Shown: piece after piece, positions 38,677 to 47,026 of the stretch
Position numbering within the stretch: the stretch's first letter is position 1
Layout of the letters: each line of letters begins with the position of its first letter
From: Legionella busanensis
GTDB lineage: Bacteria > Pseudomonadota > Gammaproteobacteria > Legionellales > Legionellaceae
Direction: 5' to 3'
Assembly: GCF_900461525.1 (NCBI RefSeq)
Contig: NZ_UGOD01000001.1
Coordinates: 273,501 to 337,500 of the forward strand
DNA length: 64,000 nucleotides
Made by a program: the position numbers and the translations under genes
The notes under the pieces: model-generated
The model's input: the letters and a program-made list of their open reading frames with translations, nothing else
What the model was told of the DNA's origin: nothing
Databases searched by the model: none

Positions 38677-39619
38677 GTTTTTTTAATCCGCCTGTGCCAT
38701 TGGCAATTCCAATAATATGTTTTGGTTGACAAACTGTGTCAAGCACTACATCACCTGCTTTACCAATGATTCCGCCAGCAACACAGCTAACGCCTTGTAA
38801 TACTAAGTTACCTGCCGTTTTTTTAAAAAAAGGGAAATTTGCAATTTGTGTATGTGCTTGTAATATGGGTGTCGCTATTCTAACATCAAGTCGCATAATA
38901 CTAATATTTCTGGTAGGCGCCTTTTCAATAAAATTTGGTGTTAAATTATTAATCCCTACATCAATAACAAAAGTATTATGTTTTAAGTAATCAAGATATG
39001 AGTAGTCAAGAACATGATCTGCTGAAACTGCAGAAATTAGGACATCATACTTTTCTGTTTGACTAAATGTCTTTATCTGATGCGTATTATAAGAGGGTAA
39101 AATAAGATTTAAGGCATTAATTAATTGTCTGGCTTTAGTTTTATCTCTACCGGTTAAAGCGATTTGAGTGTCTACCTCTGCTAAGCGTAATGCTAATTTA
39201 GTCGCGATGTTGCCAGTACCGTAAATTAAGATCTTCTTTTCATCCAATTTATAATTAAAATATTGGTTAACTAAATGATAAGTTGCTTCAACAGTAATAT
39301 CATTTGGCTTATGTGGAATAATTTTTCCTTTTTTTATTGTATTTTGTGCAATTTTCCATAAATTAATATTTTGCTTTTGTTCAACATCAACGAGAAAGAT
39401 TGGAATATACTGATCAAGATAATGTAAGACTTGCTTTGCAATTTCTCTGTCGGTTAAAATTATGCACAAAATTTGTTCACTGCCAAACTGCCTAAAAGGC
39501 AGCAGTCGGTTTTCGCCATGCTGTTTTGTAGTGGTACTAATAATCGCTTTGGCAAAATCTTTGCAGTTTAGCGCTTTAAGTTCTTCTTTTAAAGACATCG
39601 CTTCACTTACTATTGTCAT
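38618..39619 (-). CDS. NAD(P)-binding oxidoreductase-like protein of the polysaccharide operon
   Basis: A 333-residue protein (or 326 from the second ATG at 39598). I do not recognise a named family. Residues about 125-215 form a Rossmann unit, 'KKILIYGTGNIATKLALRLA' followed by 'ALTGRDKTKARQLI' and 'KYDVLISAVSADHVLDY', similar in layout to shikimate dehydrogenases, FolD and methylene-tetrahydromethanopterin dehydrogenases. The C-terminal part 'TAGNLVLQGVSCVAGGIIGKAGDVV' also recalls the FolD-like end. It overlaps the sugar-transferase gene by 59 bp and is first in the manC-containing leftward operon, so a role in nucleotide-sugar or glycan synthesis is likely but unproven. Confidence 0.6.
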   Translation of the reverse strand: MTIVSEAMSLKEELKALNCKDFAKAIISTTTKQHGENRLLPFRQFGSEQILCIILTDREIAKQVLHYLDQYIPIFLVDVEQKQNINLWKIAQNTIKKGKIIPHKPNDITVEATYHLVNQYFNYKLDEKKILIYGTGNIATKLALRLAEVDTQIALTGRDKTKARQLINALNLILPSYNTHQIKTFSQTEKYDVLISAVSADHVLDYSYLDYLKHNTFVIDVGINNLTPNFIEKAPTRNISIMRLDVRIATPILQAHTQIANFPFFKKTAGNLVLQGVSCVAGGIIGKAGDVVLDTVCQPKHIIGIANGTGGLKKHEEYTDWDKHHLTVIKKTL

Positions 39620-39776
39620 AAATCAAGCATTCTAACATGTGTTATTTCTTACATTACACAGCTTTTTACCGAAGTTATTATTATTCAATTTGTTCGATAA
39701 GATTTTATTTCAATCCTTTTGTAAAAATATAAATACTAACGTATAATTTATATACATAACAAGGATGGACAAATTT

Positions 39777-40007
39777 ATGAAAAAAGTCATGATACCTATA
39801 GCTGTGTCATTGCTTACTCTACTAGGATGTACAACTACTGAATCAATATATAATAAGCGTTATAATAGAGATTATATTTATTCAGTAGGTTTTTATGGTT
39901 ATCAACCAGAATGGACTTCACGTTATTATTCAGGCATTCCAGCTCAAAATTGTAGTTCAGGGTATTGTAGTGTTTACCCACGTGGCTGGTATATGCGTAA
40001 GTGGTAA
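39777..40007 (+). CDS. Small lipoprotein
   Basis: A 76-residue precursor from ATG 39777, with AAGGA about 11 bases upstream; the in-frame ATG at 39765 overlaps that site. A lipoprotein signal, 'MKKVMIPIAVSLLTLLGC', ends in a lipobox with Cys18. The mature part is short and rich in Tyr, Arg, Ser and Gly ('YNKRYNRDYIYSVGFYGYQP', 'CSSGYCSVYPRGWY'), with two further Cys that could form a disulfide. It would be anchored to a membrane in the periplasm or cell surface. No family is recognised. A long hairpin follows the gene. Confidence 0.7.
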   Translation: MKKVMIPIAVSLLTLLGCTTTESIYNKRYNRDYIYSVGFYGYQPEWTSRYYSGIPAQNCSSGYCSVYPRGWYMRKW

Positions 40008-40046
40008 TTTTTAGAGCTTTTTTAATTAAAGCTTTAGGTTCTAAAA

Positions 40047-40080
40047 AAGTTAAGTTAGCTTTTTTAAGCTAACTTAACTT
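40047..40080 (+). terminator. Long AT-rich terminator hairpin after the small lipoprotein gene
   Basis: AAGTTAAGTTAGCTT (40047-40061) pairs perfectly with AAGCTAACTTAACTT (40066-40080) around a TTTT loop, a 15-bp stem 40 bp after the stop codon. The run of six A before the left arm would give a T tract for transcription from the right, so it may act better in that direction. Confidence 0.5.
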
Positions 40081-40315
40081 TGCACTTTAACTTATTAATT
40101 TCAATATTGTTAGTAAGGGTTATCCTTAAATCTATTAACAGCCTTAAGTTTCTTTAATTATTTTCAGTAAACTCCATTTAAGACCATTAATTCTCCTTGC
40201 AGTCCTTGATATTATACAAAATAATATTGCTTTCAAATATTAATATTAGAGTTTAGTTAGATAATAACAACCATTACTTTTCCATCTAATGTAGCAACAG
40301 TTTGCGAGGTAGGCC

Positions 40316-41233
40316 ATGAAAGGCTGGATACTTTATAAAAGAAATAGACAAGAATTAACGGCAAATGATCATGGTGTAAATCGCTTTCTGGCTGTTGCAA
40401 ATAAACTGCAAATTGAACTTGAAGTGTTTAAGCCAGAGCAGTTTGAACTTATTGTTGCTAAACCAAAAGATCAAATAATTTTGCTTGATGGAAAAAAAAC
40501 TTCTCTACCTGATTTTATTATACCACGTTTAGGTGCAGAAACTTCTTATCATGCGCTTAATGTTATTCGTCAATTAGAATTATTAGGGGTTTGTAGTATT
40601 AATACGTCCAAAGCAATTGAAACTGTAAAAGATAGAATGCGAGTTGGGCAATTATTAACCTATTATCAGTTACCAGTTCCTAAAACAATGACCCTTAATT
40701 TTCCTATTCCGTTAGAAACTATAAAAAAAGAAATTGGCTTCCCTTTGGTAATTAAGAATATGACTAGTGCGCGAGGTATTGGAGTTAGTTTGTGTGAGAC
40801 TATTGAGTCTTTTCAAGATTTAATGGGACTTTTAGGTAATCAATTTAATCAACAGCTAGTAATTCAAGAGTTTATTGCAAACAGTTATGGAAGAGATTTA
40901 CGCGTATTTGTAGTAGGGCAAGAAATAGTAGGTTGTATGCAACGTATTTCAAAATCAGGTTTTAAAGCTAATTACTCTCTTGGCGGCAATGTAGAACCTT
41001 TTGATATAACGCCTGAAATTGCTAAGTTAGCATTAGAATGTACAAAAATTGTTAATCTAGATATTTCTGGGGTCGATTTATTATTTGGCCAAGACGGATA
41101 TCTGATTTGTGAAGCGAATTCATCACCTGGCTTTAAAGGAATGGAGCTAGCTACAGAAGAGGACATTGCAAAAAAAATTATGCATTATGCGATTAGTAAA
41201 GCGAAAAAGTTTAAAACTGAAGCCACTAAATGA
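40316..41233 (+). CDS. RimK-family ATP-grasp ligase
   Basis: A 305-residue protein with the ATP-grasp order of RimK-type alpha-L-glutamate ligases: 'PDFIIPRLGAETSYHALNVI', 'TVKDRMRVGQLLTYYQLPVP', 'PLVIKNMTSARGIGVSLCE' with the ATP lysine, 'GRDLRVFVVGQEIVGCMQR' and 'DLLFGQDGYLICEANSSPGF' with the metal-binding Glu-x-Asn. RimK members add glutamate to proteins or small molecules; this one differs from E. coli RimK in lacking neighbouring rim genes. The target is not known. A typical retropepsin-like partner gene is not next to it. Confidence 0.88.
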   Translation: MKGWILYKRNRQELTANDHGVNRFLAVANKLQIELEVFKPEQFELIVAKPKDQIILLDGKKTSLPDFIIPRLGAETSYHALNVIRQLELLGVCSINTSKAIETVKDRMRVGQLLTYYQLPVPKTMTLNFPIPLETIKKEIGFPLVIKNMTSARGIGVSLCETIESFQDLMGLLGNQFNQQLVIQEFIANSYGRDLRVFVVGQEIVGCMQRISKSGFKANYSLGGNVEPFDITPEIAKLALECTKIVNLDISGVDLLFGQDGYLICEANSSPGFKGMELATEEDIAKKIMHYAISKAKKFKTEATK

Positions 41234-41292
41234 ATAATTAGCACGTCATATAAGAGCAATGAGTATTTTTTATTCTGAGTTTAAATTTTAAA

Positions 41293-41336
41293 GAAAGGTT
41301 AAATTAAGCACATCTTATGCTCCAATTCAACCTTTC
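41293..41336. terminator. Inverted repeat between convergent rimK-like gene and efp
   Basis: GAAAGGTTAAATT (41293-41305) is matched by AATTCAACCTTTC (41324-41336) with one mismatch and an 18-base loop. Its place between two convergent genes suggests a shared terminator, though the loop is long and no T run stands out. Confidence 0.4.
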
Positions 41337-41369
41337 GCCTAAATACGACATGTCAACTTAGTCATTATA

Positions 41370-41939
41370 TTATTCTTTAGCACGAGAAACGTATTCACCT
41401 TTACGGGTATCTACTTTAATTAATTCGCCTGTTTGTACGAATAGGGGTACTCTAACTACAGCACCTGTTTCCAATGTGGCAGGTTTACCGCCACCACCTG
41501 AGGTGTCGCCCCTTACACCTGGGTCCGTTTCGGTAATAGTTAAAATAACAAAATTAGGTGGTGTAACTTGAATAGGTTCATTATTCCATAAAGTGACAAC
41601 ACAGATATCTTGTTCTTTTAACCACTGTTCAGCATCAGCTAAAATTTCTTTATTCACAGCATATTGCTCAAAGGTGTCCTGGACCATGAAATGCCATTGC
41701 TCACCATCATTATATAAGTATTGCATTTCAATATCTGCTACATCAGCAGAGGGTAATGTTTCATTTGATTTAAACGTACGTTCGACCACACGGCCAGTTT
41801 TTAAGTTACGAATTTTAACGCGAGTAAAGGCTTGCCCTTTACCAGGTTTAACAAATTCACAATCAATAATGCTACAGGGGGCATTATCAACCATAACTTT
41901 TAGACCGTTTTTTAAATCATTAGTACTATAAGTGGCCAT
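41370..41939 (-). CDS. efp: Translation elongation factor P
   Basis: A 189-residue protein from the ATG at 41939, with GGAG six bases upstream; a longer frame to 41996 only adds a non-conserved tail. It starts '[20 protein letters not shown]', followed by '[18 protein letters not shown]' with the modified lysine at Lys34, and ends with '[20 protein letters not shown]'. EF-P relieves ribosome stalling at consecutive prolines. Lys34 means it belongs to the type activated by beta-lysylation, in agreement with the divergent epmB gene next door; EpmA must be encoded elsewhere. Confidence 0.98.
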   Translation of the reverse strand: MATYSTNDLKNGLKVMVDNAPCSIIDCEFVKPGKGQAFTRVKIRNLKTGRVVERTFKSNETLPSADVADIEMQYLYNDGEQWHFMVQDTFEQYAVNKEILADAEQWLKEQDICVVTLWNNEPIQVTPPNFVILTITETDPGVRGDTSGGGGKPATLETGAVVRVPLFVQTGELIKVDTRKGEYVSRAKE

Positions 41940-42009
41940 CAGCGCTCCACGGTTGAGATTTGGTTTTAAATTAGATAGAGTGCACCAGTTTATCAAGTAT
42001 GTCTAACGA

Positions 42010-42996
42010 ATGCGAGATTCCTTTGTGAGTTGGAAAAAAATATTGGCTGAAAGTTTTACTTCTTCCCATGAGTTACTTAAATTTCTAGAGTTACCTGTTG
42101 AAACTGCTAGCACTGTAGCAGATAAACAGTTTAAAACTAGAGTTCCTTATAGCTTTGCTGCACGTATGCAAAAAAGAAACCCTCAGGATCCCTTATTATT
42201 ACAAGTATTAGCTACTGATTTTGAAATGGATAAGGCTGCAAACTATACAGAAGATCCTTTAAAAGAAACTGAAAGTAACCACCTACCTGGTTTAATTCAT
42301 AAGTATGAAGGTCGTGTTTTACTAACCTTTACCAGTATATGTGCCATAAATTGTCGTTATTGTTTTAGAAGACATTTTCCTTATCAAGATAATAACCCCG
42401 GGCAAGCAGGTTGGAAGAAGGTGATTGATTATCTTCAGCAAGATAAAACTATTCATGAGGTTATCTTAAGTGGTGGCGATCCATTACTAGCTTCTGATAA
42501 CGTTTTAGAGGCTTTTATTAAGCAGTTAGAAACAATTCAACATATTAAAATATTACGCTTTCATACTCGAATTCCAATTGTCCTACCTGAGCGAATTACT
42601 GAGGATCTATTAAAAATTTTAAAATCCACATCCTTGCATAAAGTCATGGTCTTACATTGTAACCATGCACAAGAATTAGATAATCAAGTCAAATTAGTAT
42701 GCCAGCTGTTAAGCCAAGCAGGCTGCACTTTACTAAATCAAGCGGTGCTTCTAAAGGGAATAAATAATCATATTGATGCCTTAGTTAATTTAAGTAAGTC
42801 TTTATTTGATTGCGGTATACTGCCTTATTATTTACATTTATTAGATAAGGTATTAGGTGCTGCGCATTTTGACTTACCTTTAGTAGAAGCACGGAAGCTT
42901 TATTTACAATTGCAAGCTAAACTTCCCGGGTATTTAGTACCAAAATTAGCTTGTGAGGAGCCGGGGAAAGCGAATAAGACATTAATTGGCAATTAA
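42010..42996 (+). CDS. epmB: EF-P beta-lysylation protein EpmB (lysine 2,3-aminomutase-like)
   Basis: A 328-residue radical SAM enzyme of the short KamA class. The iron-sulfur motif is 'CAINCRYCFRRHF' (Cys111, Cys115, Cys118), followed by 'EVILSGGDPLLASDNVLEAF' and 'LRFHTRIPIVLPERI', and the PLP region near the end reads 'VPKLACEEPGKANKTLIG'. EpmB converts (S)-alpha-lysine to (R)-beta-lysine, which EpmA then attaches to Lys34 of EF-P. It is about 330 residues long, without the extra C-terminal domain of true lysine aminomutases. Divergent placement beside efp supports the role directly. Confidence 0.96.
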   Translation: MRDSFVSWKKILAESFTSSHELLKFLELPVETASTVADKQFKTRVPYSFAARMQKRNPQDPLLLQVLATDFEMDKAANYTEDPLKETESNHLPGLIHKYEGRVLLTFTSICAINCRYCFRRHFPYQDNNPGQAGWKKVIDYLQQDKTIHEVILSGGDPLLASDNVLEAFIKQLETIQHIKILRFHTRIPIVLPERITEDLLKILKSTSLHKVMVLHCNHAQELDNQVKLVCQLLSQAGCTLLNQAVLLKGINNHIDALVNLSKSLFDCGILPYYLHLLDKVLGAAHFDLPLVEARKLYLQLQAKLPGYLVPKLACEEPGKANKTLIGN

Positions 42997-43157
42997 TTGG
43001 AATGCCGTGCTTAAAAGTGATGACTGTTTTTTGAGGGTTCCCTACAGGAAGAATTATTACCCATTACCGGCTTTATTACGTTTATAAATCGAAAGACAAT
43101 TTAAAAATTTTCAGGTAGTAAATTGTTTTTTAAATGATGTGGTTTAATTTAATAGTT

Positions 43158-44090
43158 CTAGAGTTTTTTAAATAAAGATCCAACGAATAAACCTAAATTG
43201 CCTAAAGATGTTTGCCTATAAAGACCAATGCGATTTATTTTAAAAACATTTAAAATAAGGGCAGAATTTCTCGCAGAAATGAATTTGTGGAGTATCAATC
43301 TATTTTCTTTTGTTAAAATATCCTCAAGAGGAAGCAATGCTTCAATATTCTTATCAATCCACAGTTTCAATTGTCCCTGAAACAGTCTTTTAATTCTATT
43401 AATTCGTGCCCGCCATCCTCTATTGCCACCAATTAAATTGGCTTGGTGTTGCCGATAGTTAACCGTAGGATAGGCGTCATAAAATGTTTCTCCACCTGCT
43501 CCTGTAATTAATAAGTATGTCCACCAATCATGTGCAATTAGCGAAGCGTCCTTATTAGTTAATTTAATAAGATTAGCGGCAATATAATTAAATACCATGG
43601 TATTACCACCACCAATATTCTGAACTAATGCATTGCGAAACCCTGAATCTTTATGAAAAAAGGGGGAAAACCCTATTTCTTGACCCTGTTCATTAATAAG
43701 CCTGGTTCTAGAACAATATAGGGTAGGAATAGATTGAGGTTTGGTTTCTAAGCAGTTAAGTGCCCGAGTTAATTTAGATAAATCCCAAATATCATCCTGA
43801 TCAGCATATGCAAAGTAGTCACCAATCTTATCAATTCGAAAGATTAAGGATAGAAAGTTAGCTGCAAATCCTTTTTTAGGGCCATTAAAAAGATAAAGCT
43901 TACCAGGATAGCGATGCTGATAGTCACTTATAATATGCAGGGTGTTGTCCGTTGAGCTATCGTCTGAAATCCAAAGCTCCCAATTATCATGCGTTTGGTT
44001 CACAATAGAATTAAGTTGCTCAACCAAATAACGTTCGCCGTTATAGGTACACATGAGAATGATAACTTTTAAATTAGAATATTTTTTGAT
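43158..44090 (-). CDS. GT2 glycosyltransferase with unusual start
   Basis: A family-2 transferase: 'MCTYNGERYLVEQLNSIVNQ', 'WELWISDDSSTDNTL', 'DYFAYADQDDIWDLSKL' (the Asp-Gln-Asp-Asp metal site) and 'LIAHDWWTYLLITGAGGETF'. The only early canonical ATG (44054) would cut off the first beta strand: in frame just upstream is 'IKKYSNLKVIIL', and family members normally start 'MKVaILMCTYNGERYL'. No ATG, GTG or TTG lies between there and the in-frame stop at 44100-44102, so either a rare ATT/ATC start is used or the start has been lost. Rhamnosyltransferase-type activity is possible. I give the extended frame from ATC 44090. Confidence 0.75.
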   Translation of the reverse strand: MKKYSNLKVIILMCTYNGERYLVEQLNSIVNQTHDNWELWISDDSSTDNTLHIISDYQHRYPGKLYLFNGPKKGFAANFLSLIFRIDKIGDYFAYADQDDIWDLSKLTRALNCLETKPQSIPTLYCSRTRLINEQGQEIGFSPFFHKDSGFRNALVQNIGGGNTMVFNYIAANLIKLTNKDASLIAHDWWTYLLITGAGGETFYDAYPTVNYRQHQANLIGGNRGWRARINRIKRLFQGQLKLWIDKNIEALLPLEDILTKENRLILHKFISARNSALILNVFKINRIGLYRQTSLGNLGLFVGSLFKKL

Positions 44091-44328
44091 AGCAGTGGCT
44101 TAAAAAATAATTAGATAGAAATCATAAAATAATTATTACTTTTTTGTAAATATTTTAATTAAATATAATTTCTTAAAGAAACTAACTGCATATTTTACAA
44201 AAGCTACTTTCTTATGAAATTAAATTATGCTAGCTTATGCTCTCTCTCTAGAGAGACTTGTAATAGGGCTAAAAGGTATTGGTTATTTTTAGCTCTTAAC
44301 TGGTTTGATGATCAAAAGGCAACATCGG

Positions 44329-45750
44329 ATGGTTTTTTCCTCTTTAATATTCTTATTTCTTTTTCTGCCGAGTGTTAATTTAAGTTATTTTCTTTTTCTT
44401 AAACGTATAAGAATTCAGAATCTTATACTAGCCTTATCAAGTTTAGTTTTTTACTATTGGGGAGAAAAAGATCATATTTTTATCATGTTGGCCTGCATTA
44501 TTATTAATTATCTCTGTGGGATATTAATTAATGATAGTCAGGATAAAAAGTATCGAAAGTTTTATCTGATTACTTCAATTGTTGCTTCTTTAAGTTTATT
44601 AATTTATTTTAAATACTTTAATTTTTTTATATCAACTGCTAATCAATTTTTAAATTTAAATATTACCAATTTTGGCAAAATTGCCTTGCCTCTTGGTATT
44701 AGCTTTTATACTTTCCATTCGTTAAGCTATGTCATTGATGTTTATTGGAAAAAATTTCCAGCTGAAAGAAATTTTATTAATTTTGTTGGTTATGTATCTT
44801 TGTTTCCCCAGTTAGTTGCTGGTCCTATTGTGCGCTACTGTGATATTAGGCATTCTTTTTATCGACGTTATATTACTTTAGCTGGTTTTCGTAATGGCAT
44901 CCTACGGTTTTGTTTCGGATTGGGTAAAAAAGTCCTTATTGCTAATGAAGTTGGCAGAATTGCAGATATAGTTTTTAACTTACCAACAATGGATTTAACA
45001 TTTGGCATAGCTTGGCTAGGTGCTATTGCCTACACTCTCCAAATTTACTTTGATTTTTCTGGCTATTCTGATATGGCAATTGGGATTGGCCTTATGTTTG
45101 GTTTTAGATATAAAGAAAATTTTAGATTTCCTTATAATGCGTTATCTATTCAAGAATTTTGGCGTAAATGGCATATTTCTTTATCAAGTTGGTTTAGAGA
45201 TTATGTGTATATTCCGCTTGGCGGAAATCGTAAATCAAAAATGCGCACCTATTTAAACTTATTGCTTGTTTTTGGCTTATGTGGCTTTTGGCATGGAGCA
45301 AGTTATACCTTTATTTTTTGGGGTCTTTTTCATGGATTATTTCTAGTTTTAGAAAGAACTTCTTTTGGTGTTTTTCTTAGTCATTTACCTAAGTTTCTAC
45401 GGCATGCTTATGTATTGGTGATTGTAACAATAGGCTGGGTATTTTTTAGAGAGGAACAAATAGGTCAAGCCTTTTCCTTTCTTAAAGTTATGTTTTTTAC
45501 TAATGATTTGAGTCTTACAGTCATAGAAGAATCATTAAATCAGATGTTAATGTTAATTTATTTTATAGGTGCTTTATTAGCATTTGGCACAACAGAAAAA
45601 ATAAAAGATTTTTTAGTTGCTAAACAATATAAAAAGTGGATTGTGAGTTATAGACAACTAAGTATCTTTATGGCTTTAATAATCTTATTTATAGCGACCT
45701 TGTCGTTAAGTAATAATTCTTATAATCCATTTCTCTATTTTAAATTTTAA
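44329..45750 (+). CDS. MBOAT-family O-acyltransferase, AlgI-like
   Basis: About 473 residues from the ATG at 44329, where the family start 'MVFSSLIFLFLFLPSVNLSYF' begins, with AAAAGG upstream; an in-frame TTG at 44305 is less likely. It has many membrane helices and the catalytic region 'ALSIQEFWRKWHISLSSWFRDYVYIPLGG' and 'GFWHGASYTFIFWGLFHGLFL' with the conserved MBOAT His. AlgI moves acetyl groups across the inner membrane for alginate O-acetylation; similar proteins serve other polysaccharides. It is paired with an AlgJ/AlgX-like gene 15 bp downstream. Confidence 0.92.
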   Translation: MVFSSLIFLFLFLPSVNLSYFLFLKRIRIQNLILALSSLVFYYWGEKDHIFIMLACIIINYLCGILINDSQDKKYRKFYLITSIVASLSLLIYFKYFNFFISTANQFLNLNITNFGKIALPLGISFYTFHSLSYVIDVYWKKFPAERNFINFVGYVSLFPQLVAGPIVRYCDIRHSFYRRYITLAGFRNGILRFCFGLGKKVLIANEVGRIADIVFNLPTMDLTFGIAWLGAIAYTLQIYFDFSGYSDMAIGIGLMFGFRYKENFRFPYNALSIQEFWRKWHISLSSWFRDYVYIPLGGNRKSKMRTYLNLLLVFGLCGFWHGASYTFIFWGLFHGLFLVLERTSFGVFLSHLPKFLRHAYVLVIVTIGWVFFREEQIGQAFSFLKVMFFTNDLSLTVIEESLNQMLMLIYFIGALLAFGTTEKIKDFLVAKQYKKWIVSYRQLSIFMALIILFIATLSLSNNSYNPFLYFKF

Positions 45751-45765
45751 AAATATAAATTTTCT

Positions 45766-46920
45766 ATGAAAATAACAGATAAAATACTAATTCTAACTTT
45801 TATAATATTTATTTTTGCCCCAAGTATAGGCTTATTTATTAAAAAAGATCCTGAGCAAATTCGAACCATGCTAAATCGAGAGCCTAATAATTTCCCTGGT
45901 ATTAATATTAAACGGCTAGGAAAAACTAACTTTAAGGGGATAGAAGGTTGGTTTGCTGATCAGGCATTGCTAATAACACCTCTTAGTAAATTATGGAGCC
46001 ATCTAAATTACTCTTTATCAATTAGCTCTAAACCGAGAGAAACTATTATTGGTAAAAATGGCTGGCTTTTTCTAGGTAATGCTTATAATTTAGCCTTAGA
46101 TCAATATAATGGTAAAAAACCACCTACAAGTGAAGAGATAGCCAATACGTTAGCTCAATTTAAGAAGATGGATGCAATTGCCAAAGAGAATAAGATTCTC
46201 TTTGTAGTTACTATTGCACCGGATAAACATACTGTTTATCCCGAATACTTACCCACTTATATAAAAAAATCCCCCCTCCCTACTCGATATGATCTTATTG
46301 CTAAAGAATTAAAAGCAAATAATATTCATTTTATTGATTTAAGAGAAATTGAACAGCAAAGCAAACTTACTTTAGGTAAAAAATATGGAGATATTTATTA
46401 TAAATGTGATAGTCATTGGAATTTTTTAGGCGCTTATGCTGCTTACCAAGCTATAGCTAATTACCTCAATAAACTGGGTATAAAAATTGATAAAATAAAT
46501 TATGGTTTTATACCTAAGAAATATAAATCTGGCGATTTAGCTAGTTTCTTACAAATAGATAGTTGCGAGTCAAACTCTCCTACCCCCGATACTTCTAATT
46601 TAGCTATAAATCTATGGGAAAAAGGCGAAACGGGACTTAAAAAAGTAGAACCTTTTAATATTGTTGATAATTTTATTATTAAGCCGCATCAGGTTATTAA
46701 TAAAGCAGTAAATAATAATTTAACTTCTCTTGTAATAGGTGATAGCTTTTCATACGCCTTAATGTTTTTTCTACATAATAGTTTTCACAGTTCTGTACGA
46801 GTTCATGTTTATAATAGGAATACAAAGTTTAGTGAATTAGTTAAAGATTACCATCCTGATGTCATTATATTTGAATTAGTAGAACGTTCCTTAAAGAGCT
46901 TTTCCACAGAGCTGTTATAG
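45766..46920 (+). CDS. AlgJ/AlgX-like SGNH O-acetylation protein
   Basis: A 384-residue protein with an N-terminal membrane anchor ('MKITDKILILTFIIFIFAPS') and a periplasmic SGNH-like domain. 'NGWLFLGN' near residue 95, 'YYKCDSHWNFLGAYAAYQAI' carrying the Asp-x-His pair and 'SLVIGDSFSYALMFFLHNSF' with the Ser of the GDS block are the AlgJ/AlgX family marks. It would receive acetyl groups passed out by the adjacent AlgI-like protein and transfer them to the glycan. The gene starts 15 bp after the AlgI-like stop, so the pair is one operon. Confidence 0.9.
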   Translation: MKITDKILILTFIIFIFAPSIGLFIKKDPEQIRTMLNREPNNFPGINIKRLGKTNFKGIEGWFADQALLITPLSKLWSHLNYSLSISSKPRETIIGKNGWLFLGNAYNLALDQYNGKKPPTSEEIANTLAQFKKMDAIAKENKILFVVTIAPDKHTVYPEYLPTYIKKSPLPTRYDLIAKELKANNIHFIDLREIEQQSKLTLGKKYGDIYYKCDSHWNFLGAYAAYQAIANYLNKLGIKIDKINYGFIPKKYKSGDLASFLQIDSCESNSPTPDTSNLAINLWEKGETGLKKVEPFNIVDNFIIKPHQVINKAVNNNLTSLVIGDSFSYALMFFLHNSFHSSVRVHVYNRNTKFSELVKDYHPDVIIFELVERSLKSFSTELL

Positions 46921-47026
46921 TAAATTCTAGATAAAACGAAATAACATTCAAGTAGAATGGTTTTAATTTATATGAGAGCTGTATCAAAATTTCACTTAAA
47001 TAATTTGACTTTTAGGGACCAATTAG

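Noticed and set aside
38736..38990. 84-codon plus-strand frame inside the oxidoreductase gene
   Set aside because: Antisense shadow of a well-supported gene, without a start signal.
44329..46920. Alginate biosynthesis locus
   Set aside because: Only the O-acetylation pair is present; no alginate polymerase, epimerase or GDP-mannose dehydrogenase gene is seen.
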